Assembly (NCBI RefSeq): GCF_042701255.1
Contig: NZ_CP170554.1
Coordinates: 1,054,001-1,118,000, forward strand
Origin: Tahibacter sp042701255
Lineage (GTDB): Bacteria > Pseudomonadota > Gammaproteobacteria > Xanthomonadales > Rhodanobacteraceae
Length of the DNA stretch: 64,000 bases
Direction: 5' to 3'
The position numbers were made by a program, and so were the translations under genes. This document shows positions 1 to 10,109 of this stretch, piece by piece; the stretch's first letter is position 1, and each line of letters opens with the position of its first letter. The notes beneath the pieces were generated by a model. The model saw only the letters and a program-made list of their open reading frames with translations, was not told the origin of the DNA and ran no database searches.

Positions 1-489
1 GAACAGCGGTTCATCGAATTCGATAGGGCGCCCGCTGGTCGCGAGGATCGCGAGCACCGTGCCGCCGACGTCGGCTTCGATCTGGTTGAACATCTTCATG
101 GCTTCGATGATCGCGAGCGTGTCGCCGGGCTTGACCTGCTGGCCGAGCTTGACGAACGGCGGCGCTTCCGGATTCGGCGACGCGTAGTAGGTGCCGACCA
201 TCGGCGAGCGCACGACGTGGCCGTCGGGCAGGGCCTTGCCGGTCGCGGCGCCCGGGGTTTCCGGCGCGGCGGCCGGTGCGCCGTTGCCGGCGGCCTGCGG
301 TCCGCGATGCTGTTCGACATGGACGTGGGTGACCGGCGCGGGCGCGACCGGGGCGGCCATCATCGGCAGGGTCATGCCGCGCGGCATGCGGCTCAGGCGC
401 ACGACTTCTTCGCCTTCCTTGATTTCCAGCTCGGCCAGATTCGACTCTTCCAGAATGTCGATCAGCTTCTTGATTTTGCGCAGGTCCAC
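1..489 (-). CDS. accB: Biotin carboxyl carrier protein of acetyl-CoA carboxylase (3' end cut by window edge)
   Basis: This subunit carries biotin between the carboxylase and carboxyltransferase halves of acetyl-CoA carboxylase, the first step of fatty acid synthesis. The 163 codons present begin MDLRKIKKLIDILEE and hold a Pro/Ala-rich linker near residues 50-80. The biotinyl domain at the end contains the canonical EAMKM motif with its biotin-accepting lysine. The frame is still open at base 1 after the terminal FDEPLF, so only a few residues are missing compared with typical AccB. I chose a GTG start at 489 because a GAGGA ribosome site lies 7 bases upstream and no ATG fits. aroQ ends 36 bases upstream, and aroQ-accB is a common operon; accC is expected beyond the edge (inference). 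Confidence 0.95.
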   Translation of the reverse strand, partial: MDLRKIKKLIDILEESNLAELEIKEGEEVVRLSRMPRGMTLPMMAAPVAPAPVTHVHVEQHRGPQAAGNGAPAAAPETPGAATGKALPDGHVVRSPMVGTYYASPNPEAPPFVKLGQQVKPGDTLAIIEAMKMFNQIEADVGGTVLAILATSGRPIEFDEPLF

Positions 490-525
490 GGACGGGTCCT
501 CAAAGGCGATAACGGATGGAAGACA

Positions 526-963
526 TCAGGCCAGCCGGCGCAGTGCCGCTTCGAGCGCGAGCCGATAACTGTCGGCGCCGAAACCGCAGATGACGCCGAC
601 GGCGATGTCGGACAGAAACGAGTGATGCCGGAACGCTTCACGGGCGTGAACGTTCGACAGGTGCAGCTCGATGAAAGGCAGCGCGACACCCAGCAGCGCG
701 TCGCGCAGGGCGATGCTCGTATGCGTGAACGCCGCCGGATTGATCAGGACGAAAGCCGTGCCGTCGGCGCGTGCCGCGTGCAGGCGATCGATCAGCGCAT
801 GTTCCGCGTTGGACTGGAAATGCAGCAGTTCGTGGCCGCGAGCTTGCGCGATCGAGGCAAGATCGCCGACGATGTCGTCCAAGGTTGCATGCCCGTAGGT
901 CTCCGGCTCGCGCGTACCGAGCAGGTTCAGATTCGGGCCATTCAGCAACAGGATTCTGGCCAA
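526..963 (-). CDS. aroQ: Type II 3-dehydroquinate dehydratase
   Basis: Converts 3-dehydroquinate to 3-dehydroshikimate in the cytoplasm, the third step of the shikimate pathway. The 145-residue protein has the usual length of the type II dodecameric enzyme. It opens with ILLLNGPNLNLLGTREPETYG, which carries the catalytic loop tyrosine. The segment HLSNVHAREAFRHHS and the closing VICGFGADSY are family signatures. It sits directly upstream of accB on the same strand, the arrangement found in many gammaproteobacteria, so co-transcription is likely. Nothing recognisable lies in the roughly 230 bases between this start and the next gene upstream. Confidence 0.96.
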   Translation of the reverse strand: MARILLLNGPNLNLLGTREPETYGHATLDDIVGDLASIAQARGHELLHFQSNAEHALIDRLHAARADGTAFVLINPAAFTHTSIALRDALLGVALPFIELHLSNVHAREAFRHHSFLSDIAVGVICGFGADSYRLALEAALRRLA

Positions 964-1190
964 GCCGGCACTCCACTGCCGACGTGGGGCCGGCTGGGGC
1001 GCGCAAGTCTGCGCTTGAGGGCTGATCTTGTCCAGTTCGGCGATATTCGCCGATGTTTGACTCTGCGGTCATCTCGATGTAACGCCGGAAGCCAGGCGCG
1101 ACAGCCGCCTCGAACGGCTTCGACAGTGCAGATCCCGTCGTAGTTGCGGGCGTCAAACAGCGGATGCGGGCGCGGTGTCGTCGCGCTTTT

Positions 1191-1517
1191 TCAGCGCAGC
1201 GTATGGCGGCGCAGGTTCAGTACAGGCCGCTCGTCCGATTCCCATTTGTGCCAGCGCTGCGCTTCCTCGCAGATCACGTCGAGTACGCCGTCGGTGACGC
1301 GGATGTTGTATTCGCCGTGGCGCGAGACAGTGACTTCGCCAGCGATCCAGCCCGGCACGATCCGGATCGCATCGCACATGCACAGCTCGATCTCCGCCTC
1401 GTGGCTGCCTACGCTCTGTCGCAGGCTCAGCCGGTTGTGGGTCGCAGTGAATGCCTTCAGGCGTACGGCCACGCCCTCGGTCAGCAGCGCCGGTGTTGCG
1501 GTGTCTTCCGTGGTCAT
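1191..1517 (-). CDS. Hypothetical protein, 108 residues
   Basis: I do not recognise this family. The protein begins MTTEDTATPALLTEGVAVRLK, has no signal peptide or membrane segment, and looks like a small mostly beta cytoplasmic protein. It contains two cysteines in IELCMCDAIRI and ends RHTLR. I chose the ATG at 1517 over one 15 codons upstream because GGCGGAAA lies just before it. It follows the TlpA-like gene on the same strand after about 60 bases, so it may be the last gene of the dsbD operon. Confidence 0.6.
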   Translation of the reverse strand: MTTEDTATPALLTEGVAVRLKAFTATHNRLSLRQSVGSHEAEIELCMCDAIRIVPGWIAGEVTVSRHGEYNIRVTDGVLDVICEEAQRWHKWESDERPVLNLRRHTLR

Positions 1518-1581
1518 GGTTCGTTTCCGCCGTTGGGTATGGTCATCGGAAAGGGCTGCCATCGGCGGCCGGCCACCATAC

Positions 1582-2205
1582 TCAGCGGTGCGGCGCGACC
1601 CAGCCTTCGAGCACGGCTTCGCTGACTTCGCCCAGGCGTGTATCGAGAATGCGACCGTCGCGGCCGAGCAGCACGCTGAAGGGCAGTGCGCCGTAGGTAT
1701 TGCCGAACGGCAGCGACGGGTTCAGCGACGGGCTCGTCGCGAGCAGGATCGGATAGCCGACCGGCGTGTCGCGCAGGAAGGCTTCGACTTCGCCGGGGCC
1801 GTCGATCGCCACGCCGACGACCTGCACGGCGTCCGCATGTTTCTGCTGGAAGCGGTCGAGCTCGGGCATTTCCTTGCGGCAGGGCGCGCACCAGGTCGCC
1901 CAGAAATTGACCACGACGAGGCGGTCGGGCCATTGCGCCAGGCTCGCGCTGTGGCCGGTGCGATCGAGCAGCGGCAGATCCGGCGCCGGATCGCCCTTGG
2001 CCGCGACCGGCACGCCGGGCGGACCGGCCGGCCGTGCGGCTTCGATCCAGGCGTCGGCGAGCCAGCGCGTTGCCGCGGTCCTGCTCAGAAGATCGGTGAG
2101 ACCGCGCGGCGCGCCGCGGCCCGTGACGATGCTGCCGGCGACGAGGCCGGCCACGCCGGCGGCCAGCGCGAGCACGCCTATCGCCGCCGTATGGCGCCAG
2201 CTCAT
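1582..2205 (-). CDS. TlpA/ResA-like membrane-anchored thioredoxin
   Basis: A 207-residue redox protein probably anchored in the inner membrane with its thioredoxin domain in the periplasm. The N-terminus has a hydrophobic helix (about residues 7-28). The thioredoxin fold begins near residue 72 and holds the active site FWATWCAPCRKEMPEL, followed by GVPISF-like cis-proline context in YGALPFSVLLGRDG. Its start overlaps the dsbD stop by one base (TGATG), so translation is probably coupled. DsbD-type proteins reduce such periplasmic thioredoxins, so this is the likely downstream partner of DsbD, for cytochrome c maturation or cysteine reduction (inference). The exact substrate cannot be read from the sequence. 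Confidence 0.85.
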   Translation of the reverse strand: MSWRHTAAIGVLALAAGVAGLVAGSIVTGRGAPRGLTDLLSRTAATRWLADAWIEAARPAGPPGVPVAAKGDPAPDLPLLDRTGHSASLAQWPDRLVVVNFWATWCAPCRKEMPELDRFQQKHADAVQVVGVAIDGPGEVEAFLRDTPVGYPILLATSPSLNPSLPFGNTYGALPFSVLLGRDGRILDTRLGEVSEAVLEGWVAPHR

Positions 2206-4559
2206 CAGCGGCTCGCCTTGGTCGCGCGCGCGACGAACTTGTCGGCGGCCTCGAAGCCGATCAGGCGCTGGCCGCGGCGTTCCTGGCCGTCGCTGCCGAA
2301 GAAGATCGTCGCCGGCGGGCCGAACAGGCCGAAGTGCTTGAGCAGGGTCTGGTCGGTCTCGTCGTTGGCGGTCACGTCGGCCTTGAGCAACGTGAAACCG
2401 GCTAGCGCGGTCTGGACCTCAGGCTTGGTGAAGGTGAACTTCTCCATTTCCTTGCAGGACACGCACCAGTCCGCATAGAAGTCGAGCAGCACGGGTTTGC
2501 CTTCGGCCAGAGTGCGCTGCAGATCCTCGACGCTCTTGATCGTGCGGAAGGCCAGATGTTCTTCCCTGGCTGCCGCGCCGCTGCCGGTCGACAGGCCCTT
2601 GAGCGGCTGCAGCGGATCGCGCGAGCCGGCGAAGGCGCCGACCAGCTGCGCCGCGCCGGCGATCAGCAGCATCACGCCCAGCGCCTTCCACAGCTTGCGC
2701 CAACCGGTCGCGTCCTCGGGCAGCCGGTCCAGCGCACCGAGATAGACGCCGCAGGCCACGGCCAGCGCGCCGATCATCAGCATGGTCCAGAGCGGATCGA
2801 GGAAGCGCGCGAGCATCCAGATCGCCAGCGCGAGGAAGCTCACGCCGAACACGGCCTTGACCGCATCCATCCAGGCGCCGGCGCGCGGCAGCAGGCGGCC
2901 GGCCGCCGTGCCCGCGACGACGAGCGGCGCGCCCATGCCCAGCGACAGCACGAACAGCGCGATGCCGCCGAACAGCGGGTCGCCGGTCTGGCTGATGTAG
3001 AGCACGGCCGCGGCCAGCGGCGGCGCGACGCAGGGACCGACGATCAGCGCCGACAGCACGCCCATGACCGCCACGCCGAGCAGCGAGCCGCCCTGCTGGC
3101 GATTGCTGATCGTGGCCAGACGGTTCTGCAGGCTGCCGGGCAGCTGCAGTTCGTAGAAGCCGAACATCGACAGCGCGAGCAGCACGAACAGCAGCGCGAA
3201 AGCGGTCAATATCCAGGGCTGCTGGAACGCCGCCTGCAGATTCGCGCCGGCCAGTCCGGCGACGACGCCGGCGATCGTGAACACGATCGAGGACGCAAGC
3301 ACGTAGACCAGCGACAGCACGAACGCGCGCCGCGTCGACACCTCGGGACCGGCGCCGGCGATGATGCCCGAGAGGATGGGCACCATCGGGAACACGCAGG
3401 GCGTGAACGCCAGCAGCAGGCCGAAGCCGAAGAACGACAGCAGTGCGAGCAGGCGGTTGGCGGACAGCCGCGCGGCCAGCGCCTGCTCTTCCGACTGCTC
3501 GCCGTTGCTCGCCGCCGTCGCGGCGGGCTGCGGCTTGATCGGCTGATAGCGCGCATTGGCGGCCTCGAGCTGCTCGGCGCTGGCCGCCGGCAGGTCGACG
3601 GACACCGTGCGCGTCATGACCGGATAGCAGATGCCGTCGTTCTCGCAGCCCTGGAACTCGGCCGTGAGCTTCAGCGGTTCGGCATTGCCGCGCTCGCGCC
3701 TGATCGTGATCGGCAGCTCGACCTGGTCGAAATACACCGTGACTTCGCCGAAATGCTCGTCCTTGTGCAGCACGCCGGCCGGCCACTGGGGTTGGCCCAG
3801 GGTGACGCCGCCGCCGGGCGCGGCGCTCAGCACGGTCTTGTCGCGATACAGGTAGTAGCCCTTGGGCATGGTCCAGCGCGCGAGCAGCTCGCCGGGGCCG
3901 GTCGCGATGGTTTCGAACACGAAGGCCTGTTCCGGCGGCAGCGGCAGTTTTTCGGTGCCCGCGTCGGCGGTGTTCTCGGTGCCGGTGTCCATCGGCGCAT
4001 CGGCCGCCGGCTTGCCGAGCTGGCCGAGTGCGGACTTGAGATCGCCGGCCGGGGCGCCGGCACCGCCGATCGGCAGCGTGCCGGTCGACGCGGGAGGCGC
4101 GCTGCCGGCTGACGCGGCCGCCGCCGGCAGCGCCACCTTGACCACGGTCGCATGCGGCGGATAGCAGATCTTGGGCTCGCGTTCGTGGCAGCCCTGGATG
4201 CTGACGCTGAACTCGGCGGTGTCGCCGGCATCGAGCGTGACCGGCTGCGTCGCGGCGACCTTGTCGTGATAGACCTCGACCTCGCCGAGGAACTCGTCGT
4301 GCTTCTGCTCGCCGGGCGGCAGCTCCAGGCTGCCGAGGCTCAGCCCCGCGGCCGGCTTGCCGGTCTTGATGCGCGAGCGGTACAGGTAATAGCCGTCGGC
4401 GATCTTCCATTCCAGCCGCACGGTGTTGCGGTCGACCGCCGTCGTGGTCAGCGCGAACGCATCCTCGACGCGCAGCAGATCCGTATCGGACTGGGCCTGG
4501 GCCTGACCCAGGCCGGCAAGGGCGAGGACGGCCAGAATGACGCGGGCGATACGGCTCAT
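2205..4559 (-). CDS. dsbD: Thiol:disulfide interchange protein DsbD with two N-terminal domains
   Basis: Carries electrons from cytoplasmic thioredoxin across the inner membrane to periplasmic thiol proteins. After a signal peptide (cut near AQAQS) there are two copies of the periplasmic N-terminal domain, at about residues 25-145 and 205-325. Each has a YYLYR element and a cysteine pair, GCHEREPKICYPP in the first and GCENDGICYP in the second. The membrane part (about 365-655) has the redox cysteines in FTPCVFP and VGPCVAPP. A C-terminal thioredoxin domain has DFYADWCVSCKEME. At 784 residues it is about 200 longer than E. coli DsbD, and the extra length is the duplicated domain. The gene lies between cutA and a TlpA-like partner. 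Confidence 0.95.
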   Translation of the reverse strand: MSRIARVILAVLALAGLGQAQAQSDTDLLRVEDAFALTTTAVDRNTVRLEWKIADGYYLYRSRIKTGKPAAGLSLGSLELPPGEQKHDEFLGEVEVYHDKVAATQPVTLDAGDTAEFSVSIQGCHEREPKICYPPHATVVKVALPAAAASAGSAPPASTGTLPIGGAGAPAGDLKSALGQLGKPAADAPMDTGTENTADAGTEKLPLPPEQAFVFETIATGPGELLARWTMPKGYYLYRDKTVLSAAPGGGVTLGQPQWPAGVLHKDEHFGEVTVYFDQVELPITIRRERGNAEPLKLTAEFQGCENDGICYPVMTRTVSVDLPAASAEQLEAANARYQPIKPQPAATAASNGEQSEEQALAARLSANRLLALLSFFGFGLLLAFTPCVFPMVPILSGIIAGAGPEVSTRRAFVLSLVYVLASSIVFTIAGVVAGLAGANLQAAFQQPWILTAFALLFVLLALSMFGFYELQLPGSLQNRLATISNRQQGGSLLGVAVMGVLSALIVGPCVAPPLAAAVLYISQTGDPLFGGIALFVLSLGMGAPLVVAGTAAGRLLPRAGAWMDAVKAVFGVSFLALAIWMLARFLDPLWTMLMIGALAVACGVYLGALDRLPEDATGWRKLWKALGVMLLIAGAAQLVGAFAGSRDPLQPLKGLSTGSGAAAREEHLAFRTIKSVEDLQRTLAEGKPVLLDFYADWCVSCKEMEKFTFTKPEVQTALAGFTLLKADVTANDETDQTLLKHFGLFGPPATIFFGSDGQERRGQRLIGFEAADKFVARATKASR

Positions 4560-4636
4560 TGCAGCTCCAGCGGCGGTGATGCGTAACGGACCGGGCGGGG
4601 CGCGGTCCGCTTGCGGCGGTGGTGAAGGGAAAAGAT

Positions 4637-4960
4637 TCAGTGCCGGGAAGCCGTGACTTCGGCCACCCAGGCCAGATACGGCTCGTGCCCCAAGGCCACA
4701 TCGACCGCGACGACCTCGGGGAGTTCATACGGATGCAGCGCGACGATGCGCGCGCTCAGCGCCGCGAAGCGCGCCCGCGTGGTCTTGATCAGCAGCAACA
4801 GCTCCGCGTCGACGCGGGTCTCGCCGTCCCAGCGGTAGGTCGAGACCATGCCGGGCAGGCGGCTGACGCAGGCGGCCAGGCCTTCCTCCACGAGAGTGCG
4901 GGCGATGCGGTCGGCGACGTCCTGGTCGGGCACGCTGCAGTAGACGATCACGGCGGACAT
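4637..4960 (-). CDS. cutA: CutA-like divalent cation tolerance protein
   Basis: A 107-residue trimeric cytoplasmic protein of the CutA1 family, linked genetically to copper and other metal tolerance; its molecular role is not settled in the field. Family signatures are VIVYCSVPDQDVADRIARTL at the start, LAACVSRLPGMVSTYRW, the KTTRARF segment and HPYELPEVVAV. The ATG at 4960 is chosen because homology begins exactly there; the open frame runs further upstream but reads as non-coding. It lies 77 bases upstream of dsbD in the same direction, as in E. coli, where cutA and dsbD are also neighbours. Confidence 0.93.
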   Translation of the reverse strand: MSAVIVYCSVPDQDVADRIARTLVEEGLAACVSRLPGMVSTYRWDGETRVDAELLLLIKTTRARFAALSARIVALHPYELPEVVAVDVALGHEPYLAWVAEVTASRH

Positions 4961-5169
4961 GGCGGCACCGGCGGTTTCGGGGCGCGCACGATAACCCGAG
5001 CGGCCTGCCGCGTCCCATGGCCGGCGGCTGCGGCAAAACGCCGTCGGCCGGCGCCGGTATGGCCGCGCCCGCCACTGCCGCGGTGGAATCCGGGGCGGTC
5101 GGCGGAGGCCGGCTCTTGAAAGCCGCGAACCGCGCCCAATCTGCCGGTCACCCGACGGCGACGAGGCAG

Positions 5170-5197
5170 TTGCCTTGTCACGTTTCGCGGCTAGAAT
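5170..5197 (+). promoter_or_regulatory. Putative sigma-70-type promoter of groESL
   Basis: TTGCCT (5170-5175) and TAGAAT (5192-5197) are separated by 16 bases. The predicted start of transcription falls inside the CIRCE element, which fits repression by HrcA. No clear sigma-32 promoter was seen. Predicted by eye only. Confidence 0.55.
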
Positions 5198-5223
5198 TGG
5201 CACTCGTCGGCGACGAGTGCTAA
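5197..5223 (+). promoter_or_regulatory. CIRCE operator (HrcA binding site)
   Basis: TTGGCACTC, nine bases, GAGTGCTAA: one mismatch from the CIRCE consensus arms TTAGCACTC and GAGTGCTAA with the canonical 9-base spacer. It overlaps the -10 region and lies 55 bases before groES. HrcA represses groE through this element in many bacteria, including Xanthomonas. hrcA itself is not in the window. Confidence 0.95.
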
Positions 5224-5278
5224 CAGCTCGCCACAATCCTTTATCAATCAACTCCTTGTCACTTTGAGGGAACAACCC

Positions 5279-5569
5279 ATGAAGCTTCGTCCCCTGCACG
5301 ATCGCGTGATCATCAAGCGCCTGGAAGCCGAGACCAAGTCCGCCGGCGGCATCGTGATCCCCGACAGCGCGACCGAAAAGCCCGTCCGCGGTGAAGTCAT
5401 CGCCGCCGGCACCGGCAAGATCCTCGAAGACGGCAAGGTCCGTCCGATCGCGGTCAAGGCCGGCGACAAGGTGCTGTTCGGCAAGTACAGCGGCACCGAA
5501 GTCAAGATCGACGGCGAAGAACTGCTCGTCATGCGCGAAGAAGACCTGCTGGCCGTCATCGAAGCCTGA
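5279..5569 (+). CDS. groES: Co-chaperonin GroES
   Basis: The 96-residue lid of the GroEL chamber in the cytoplasm. It begins MKLRPLHDRVIIKRLEAE, has the mobile-loop region around SAGGIVIPDSATEKPVRGEV, and ends with the family segment VLFGKYSGTEVKIDGEELLV. The ATG at 5279 follows an AGGGA ribosome site at about 8 bases; an in-frame TTG five codons earlier is less likely. It is the first gene of the groES-groEL operon, 113 bases upstream of groEL, under the CIRCE element at 5197-5223. Confidence 0.98.
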   Translation: MKLRPLHDRVIIKRLEAETKSAGGIVIPDSATEKPVRGEVIAAGTGKILEDGKVRPIAVKAGDKVLFGKYSGTEVKIDGEELLVMREEDLLAVIEA

Positions 5570-5682
5570 CGAACGGCGACGGATGCGGCGCGACGCCCCC
5601 CGGCGATTGCGCAGCCGCCTGATCCGTCACCGCTGTCCCTTTACTCGCCTACACCCCCAAGAATTTTCCGGAGTCTTATCCA

Positions 5683-7332
<1,650 letters not shown>

Positions 7333-7354
7333 TAGTCCGCGACGCCGTCTTCTT

Positions 7355-7383
7355 CGATCCGCCGCGCAGCGCGCGGCGGATCG
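7355..7383 (+). repeat. Perfect 13-bp inverted repeat behind groEL
   Basis: CGATCCGCCGCGC and its exact complement are separated by three bases (AGC). No U-tract follows, so alone it is not a textbook terminator. It may protect the 3' end of the groESL message or act with the terminator that follows at 7394. Confidence 0.7.
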
Positions 7384-7393
7384 TGCGATACCG

Positions 7394-7421
7394 AAAGCCC
7401 CGCAGCGATGCGGGGCTTTTT
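7394..7421 (+). terminator. Rho-independent terminator of groESL
   Basis: AAGCCCCGCA, a GCGA loop, TGCGGGGCTT, then a run of T to 7421: a strong GC stem with a U-tract, 62 bases behind the groEL stop. Confidence 0.9.
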
Positions 7422-7558
7422 GCTGATGGCAGTTGCCTGGTCCGGCGGCAGAGTGCTGCGCCGGCATGATCCGCCCGGACGCAGGCAATCGCACCCGATC
7501 GAGTACGGCGCGACGCCGATGTGCCGGCACGGTGCCGGATCTGAAATGGAGGCGACGG

Positions 7559-8492
7559 ATGAACAGTGGATTCGACTTCGATTTTTTCGTGGGCGGCTGC
7601 CTGCAACTGATGTTGCGAAGCGGCGATCTGTCCGAATACCAGTTTCGCTACCTGCTGATGGAGCGCGAGCTGTTCCCGCCGCCGCCCGAGGGCAACTTGC
7701 GCGACGACGACGACCTGCGCAGGCGGCTCGGTCTCACGCTGGCGCGTTCCGTGTGGCAGGCATCGCCGAATCCGTCCTTCCGCTTCGCCTGCCCGCGGCT
7801 GCCGTCGCCGCAGCGCAACGAACCTTGCTACTGCGGTTCCGGTATCAAGTTCAAGCAATGCTGCGAGCCGTTGTCGCGCAACGCGCCGCTGAAGGAGGTG
7901 AATCTGCTCGGCGAAGTCTTGCGCCTGCTGCCGCGCACGAAGTGGAGAACGTTGCCGGACAGCCACGTAGACATCGACCGGGTCGCGCATTTCGCGGGTG
8001 AGTTGCAGGCGCAAGGCGACAACACATTGGTGCTGGCGCTGCTGGAGCCGTGGTTCCGCGCGCGACGATGCATTCGTCGCGCGCCGCGAGCTGCTGTTCA
8101 ATATTCTCACCAACGTGTATTTCGATCTGGGCAAGCCGCGTAAGAAGGCGCAGTTGCTGGAGCGCGCGGTGCGCCACGGTGACCGCACGCTGAAATCCGC
8201 CGCGCTGCAGCGTCTGGCTTCGATAGCGAGCGACCGGCGGGATTTCGTCCGGGCCTGGGCGCTGTTCGGCGAGGCAGAGCAGATCGATCCCGAAGCGGTC
8301 TCGCTGTCCCACCTCGAAGTGATGTTGTTGCTCAGCCAAGGCCGCAACGTCGAAGCGAAGGTCGCTGCGCGGCGGTGGATAGCAAAGCTGGGCCGTCGCC
8401 ACGATCCCGGTCTGCGCGGGCTGATCGAAAAGCTGCAGGAGCTGGAACGCGACGGCGCCGCGGCGCTGGAACGGTTGACCGACGGCCTCTAG
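7559..8492 (+). pseudogene. SEC-C motif protein broken by a frameshift
   Basis: The reading frame from the ATG at 7559 (GGAGG 7 bases upstream) gives MNSGFDFDFFVGG and a zinc-binding SEC-C motif, RNEPCYCGSGIKFKQCCEPL, near residues 85-105. It loses sense after LALLEPWF near 8055 and stops at 8143. The frame one base over picks up at once with DDAFVARRELLFNILTNV and continues through TPR-like helices to a stop at 8492. Removing one base from the CG run at 8056-8065 restores a single protein of about 310 residues. It is therefore either a recent pseudogene or a base-call error in a GC repeat. SEC-C motifs occur at the end of SecA and in many proteins of unknown role; the function here is unknown. 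Confidence 0.8.
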
Positions 8493-8503
8493 CCCTCGTG
8501 CAG

Positions 8504-9796
8504 TCAGGTCTGACCGATCGACCCCGGCGCGAATTCCAGACTTACCTGCGCCGGCCTTCCCGGCAGATCGAGCGTGCTCGCCCGCTCCGGACTGCGCGCA
8601 ACGACCTTGCCCGCACGCAGTACGTGCAGTCGTGCAGCCTTCAGGCGCAGCGCCTCGAACGGATCGGCGGCCTGCAGCACGACGAGGTCGGCGCGGCAGC
8701 CCGGCGCAAGGCCGTAGCCGTCCAGATGCAGGATGCGCGCGGCGTTGACGGTGACGGCGTCGAAGGCCTGGCGTATTGCGTCCTGCGAGGTCATCTGCGC
8801 GACGTGGATGCCCATGTGCGCGACTTCGAGCATGTCGGCGCTGCCGAACGAGTACCAGGGGTCCATGACGCAGTCGTGGCCGAACGCGACGTCGACGCCG
8901 GCGGCCAGCAGTTCCGGTACGCGCGTCATGCCACGGCGTTTCGGATAGGTGTCGTGGCGGCCCTGCAGGGTGATGTTGATCAGCGGATTGGCCACGGCCG
9001 CGACGCCGCTTTCGGCCATGAGCGGCAGCAGCTTGGACACGTAGTAGTTGTCCATCGAATGCATCGAGGTCAGATGCGAACCGGTCACGCGGCCGTGCAG
9101 GCCGAGCCGGTGCGTTTCGGCGGCCAGGGTCTCTATGTGCCGCGACAGCGGGTCGTCGGATTCGTCGCAGTGCATGTCGACGAGCAGGCCGCGTTCGGCC
9201 GCCAGGGTGCAGAGCCGGCGCACGGATTCGGCGCCGTCGGCCATGGTGCGCTCGAAATGCGGAATGCCGCCGACGACCTCGACGCCGCGGTCCAGCGCAC
9301 GGCGCAGATTGGCTTCGGCCGTGGCCGAGCGCAGCAGGCCGTCCTGCGGAAACGCGACGAGCTGCAGATCCAGATACGGCGCGACGCGGCGCTTGACCTC
9401 GAGCAGCGCGTCGACCGCGAGCAGGCGGTCGTCGCAGACGTCGACGTGGCTGCGTATCGCGAGCAGGCCCTGGCTGACCGCCATGTCGCAATAGGCCATC
9501 GCCCGGTTTATCAGCGCTTCCTGGGTCAGCTGCGGCTTGAGCTCGCCCCACAGCGCGATGCCTTCGAGCAGGGTGCCGGAACGGTTGAGCCGCGGCAGCC
9601 CCAGCGACAGCGCCGCATCGAGGTGGAAATGTGCGTCGACGAACGGCGGACTGACGAGGCGGCCGCGCACGTCGATCTCCTCGGCGGCGCTTGCCGCGAG
9701 CGCCGGCGCGACCGCTTTGATGCGCCCGTCGCGTATGCCGATGTCGTGATCGACGCGTCCGTCGGGCAGGTTGGCGTGGCGCAGGATCAGGTCCAT
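8504..9796 (-). CDS. Cytosine-deaminase-like amidohydrolase
   Basis: A 430-residue metal-dependent amidohydrolase closest in layout to CodA, which deaminates cytosine to uracil. The metal site is visible as DAHFHLD (H56, H58), MHCDESDD, GSHL and GHDCVMDPWYSFGSADML. In E. coli CodA the matching motif is HDDVFDPWY; here the second Asp, which contacts the pyrimidine, is Cys, so the substrate may differ (isocytosine, a creatinine-like ring or another compound). The start at 9796 is where homology begins, but no clear ribosome site is visible. It is divergent from the aminotransferase gene and sits beside a complete uracil-degradation set, which supports a feeder role for pyrimidines (inference). 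Confidence 0.82.
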   Translation of the reverse strand: MDLILRHANLPDGRVDHDIGIRDGRIKAVAPALAASAAEEIDVRGRLVSPPFVDAHFHLDAALSLGLPRLNRSGTLLEGIALWGELKPQLTQEALINRAMAYCDMAVSQGLLAIRSHVDVCDDRLLAVDALLEVKRRVAPYLDLQLVAFPQDGLLRSATAEANLRRALDRGVEVVGGIPHFERTMADGAESVRRLCTLAAERGLLVDMHCDESDDPLSRHIETLAAETHRLGLHGRVTGSHLTSMHSMDNYYVSKLLPLMAESGVAAVANPLINITLQGRHDTYPKRRGMTRVPELLAAGVDVAFGHDCVMDPWYSFGSADMLEVAHMGIHVAQMTSQDAIRQAFDAVTVNAARILHLDGYGLAPGCRADLVVLQAADPFEALRLKAARLHVLRAGKVVARSPERASTLDLPGRPAQVSLEFAPGSIGQT

Positions 9797-10109
9797 GGCG
9801 ATGGCGGCGGTCGGAAACGGGAGCGGCACGCTAGCACGCCGGCACCATCCGCGCGCCGCTTGCATCCGTGCGCGCGTAGTGCAACGCTCGGCATTCCGCC
9901 GGCGATACGGTCTCGCCGGCAGCGTTGCGGCAGGTAGTCCGCAGCGCGCAGTTTCATCGCCGCGCGGCCCGGCCGCCTGCGGCGATCGCGGAGGCGGCGG
10001 CGACGCCGTTGCCGCGGCATTCCACCGCGCGACCCAGGCGCGCGCAGACGGACGCGGTGCCGTTGCGGCACCATCGGTCTGCCCGCTCGAACCCAGGACC
10101 GAACCCGCC
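9797..10109. other. Divergent intergenic region between the amidohydrolase and the aminotransferase
   Basis: About 310 bases with no credible gene on either strand. It must hold the promoters for both divergent genes. One inverted repeat is visible, GCAACGCT at 9881-9888 and AGCGTTGC at 9921-9928, which could be a regulator site or RNA hairpin. No regulator gene lies next to it. Confidence 0.5.
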
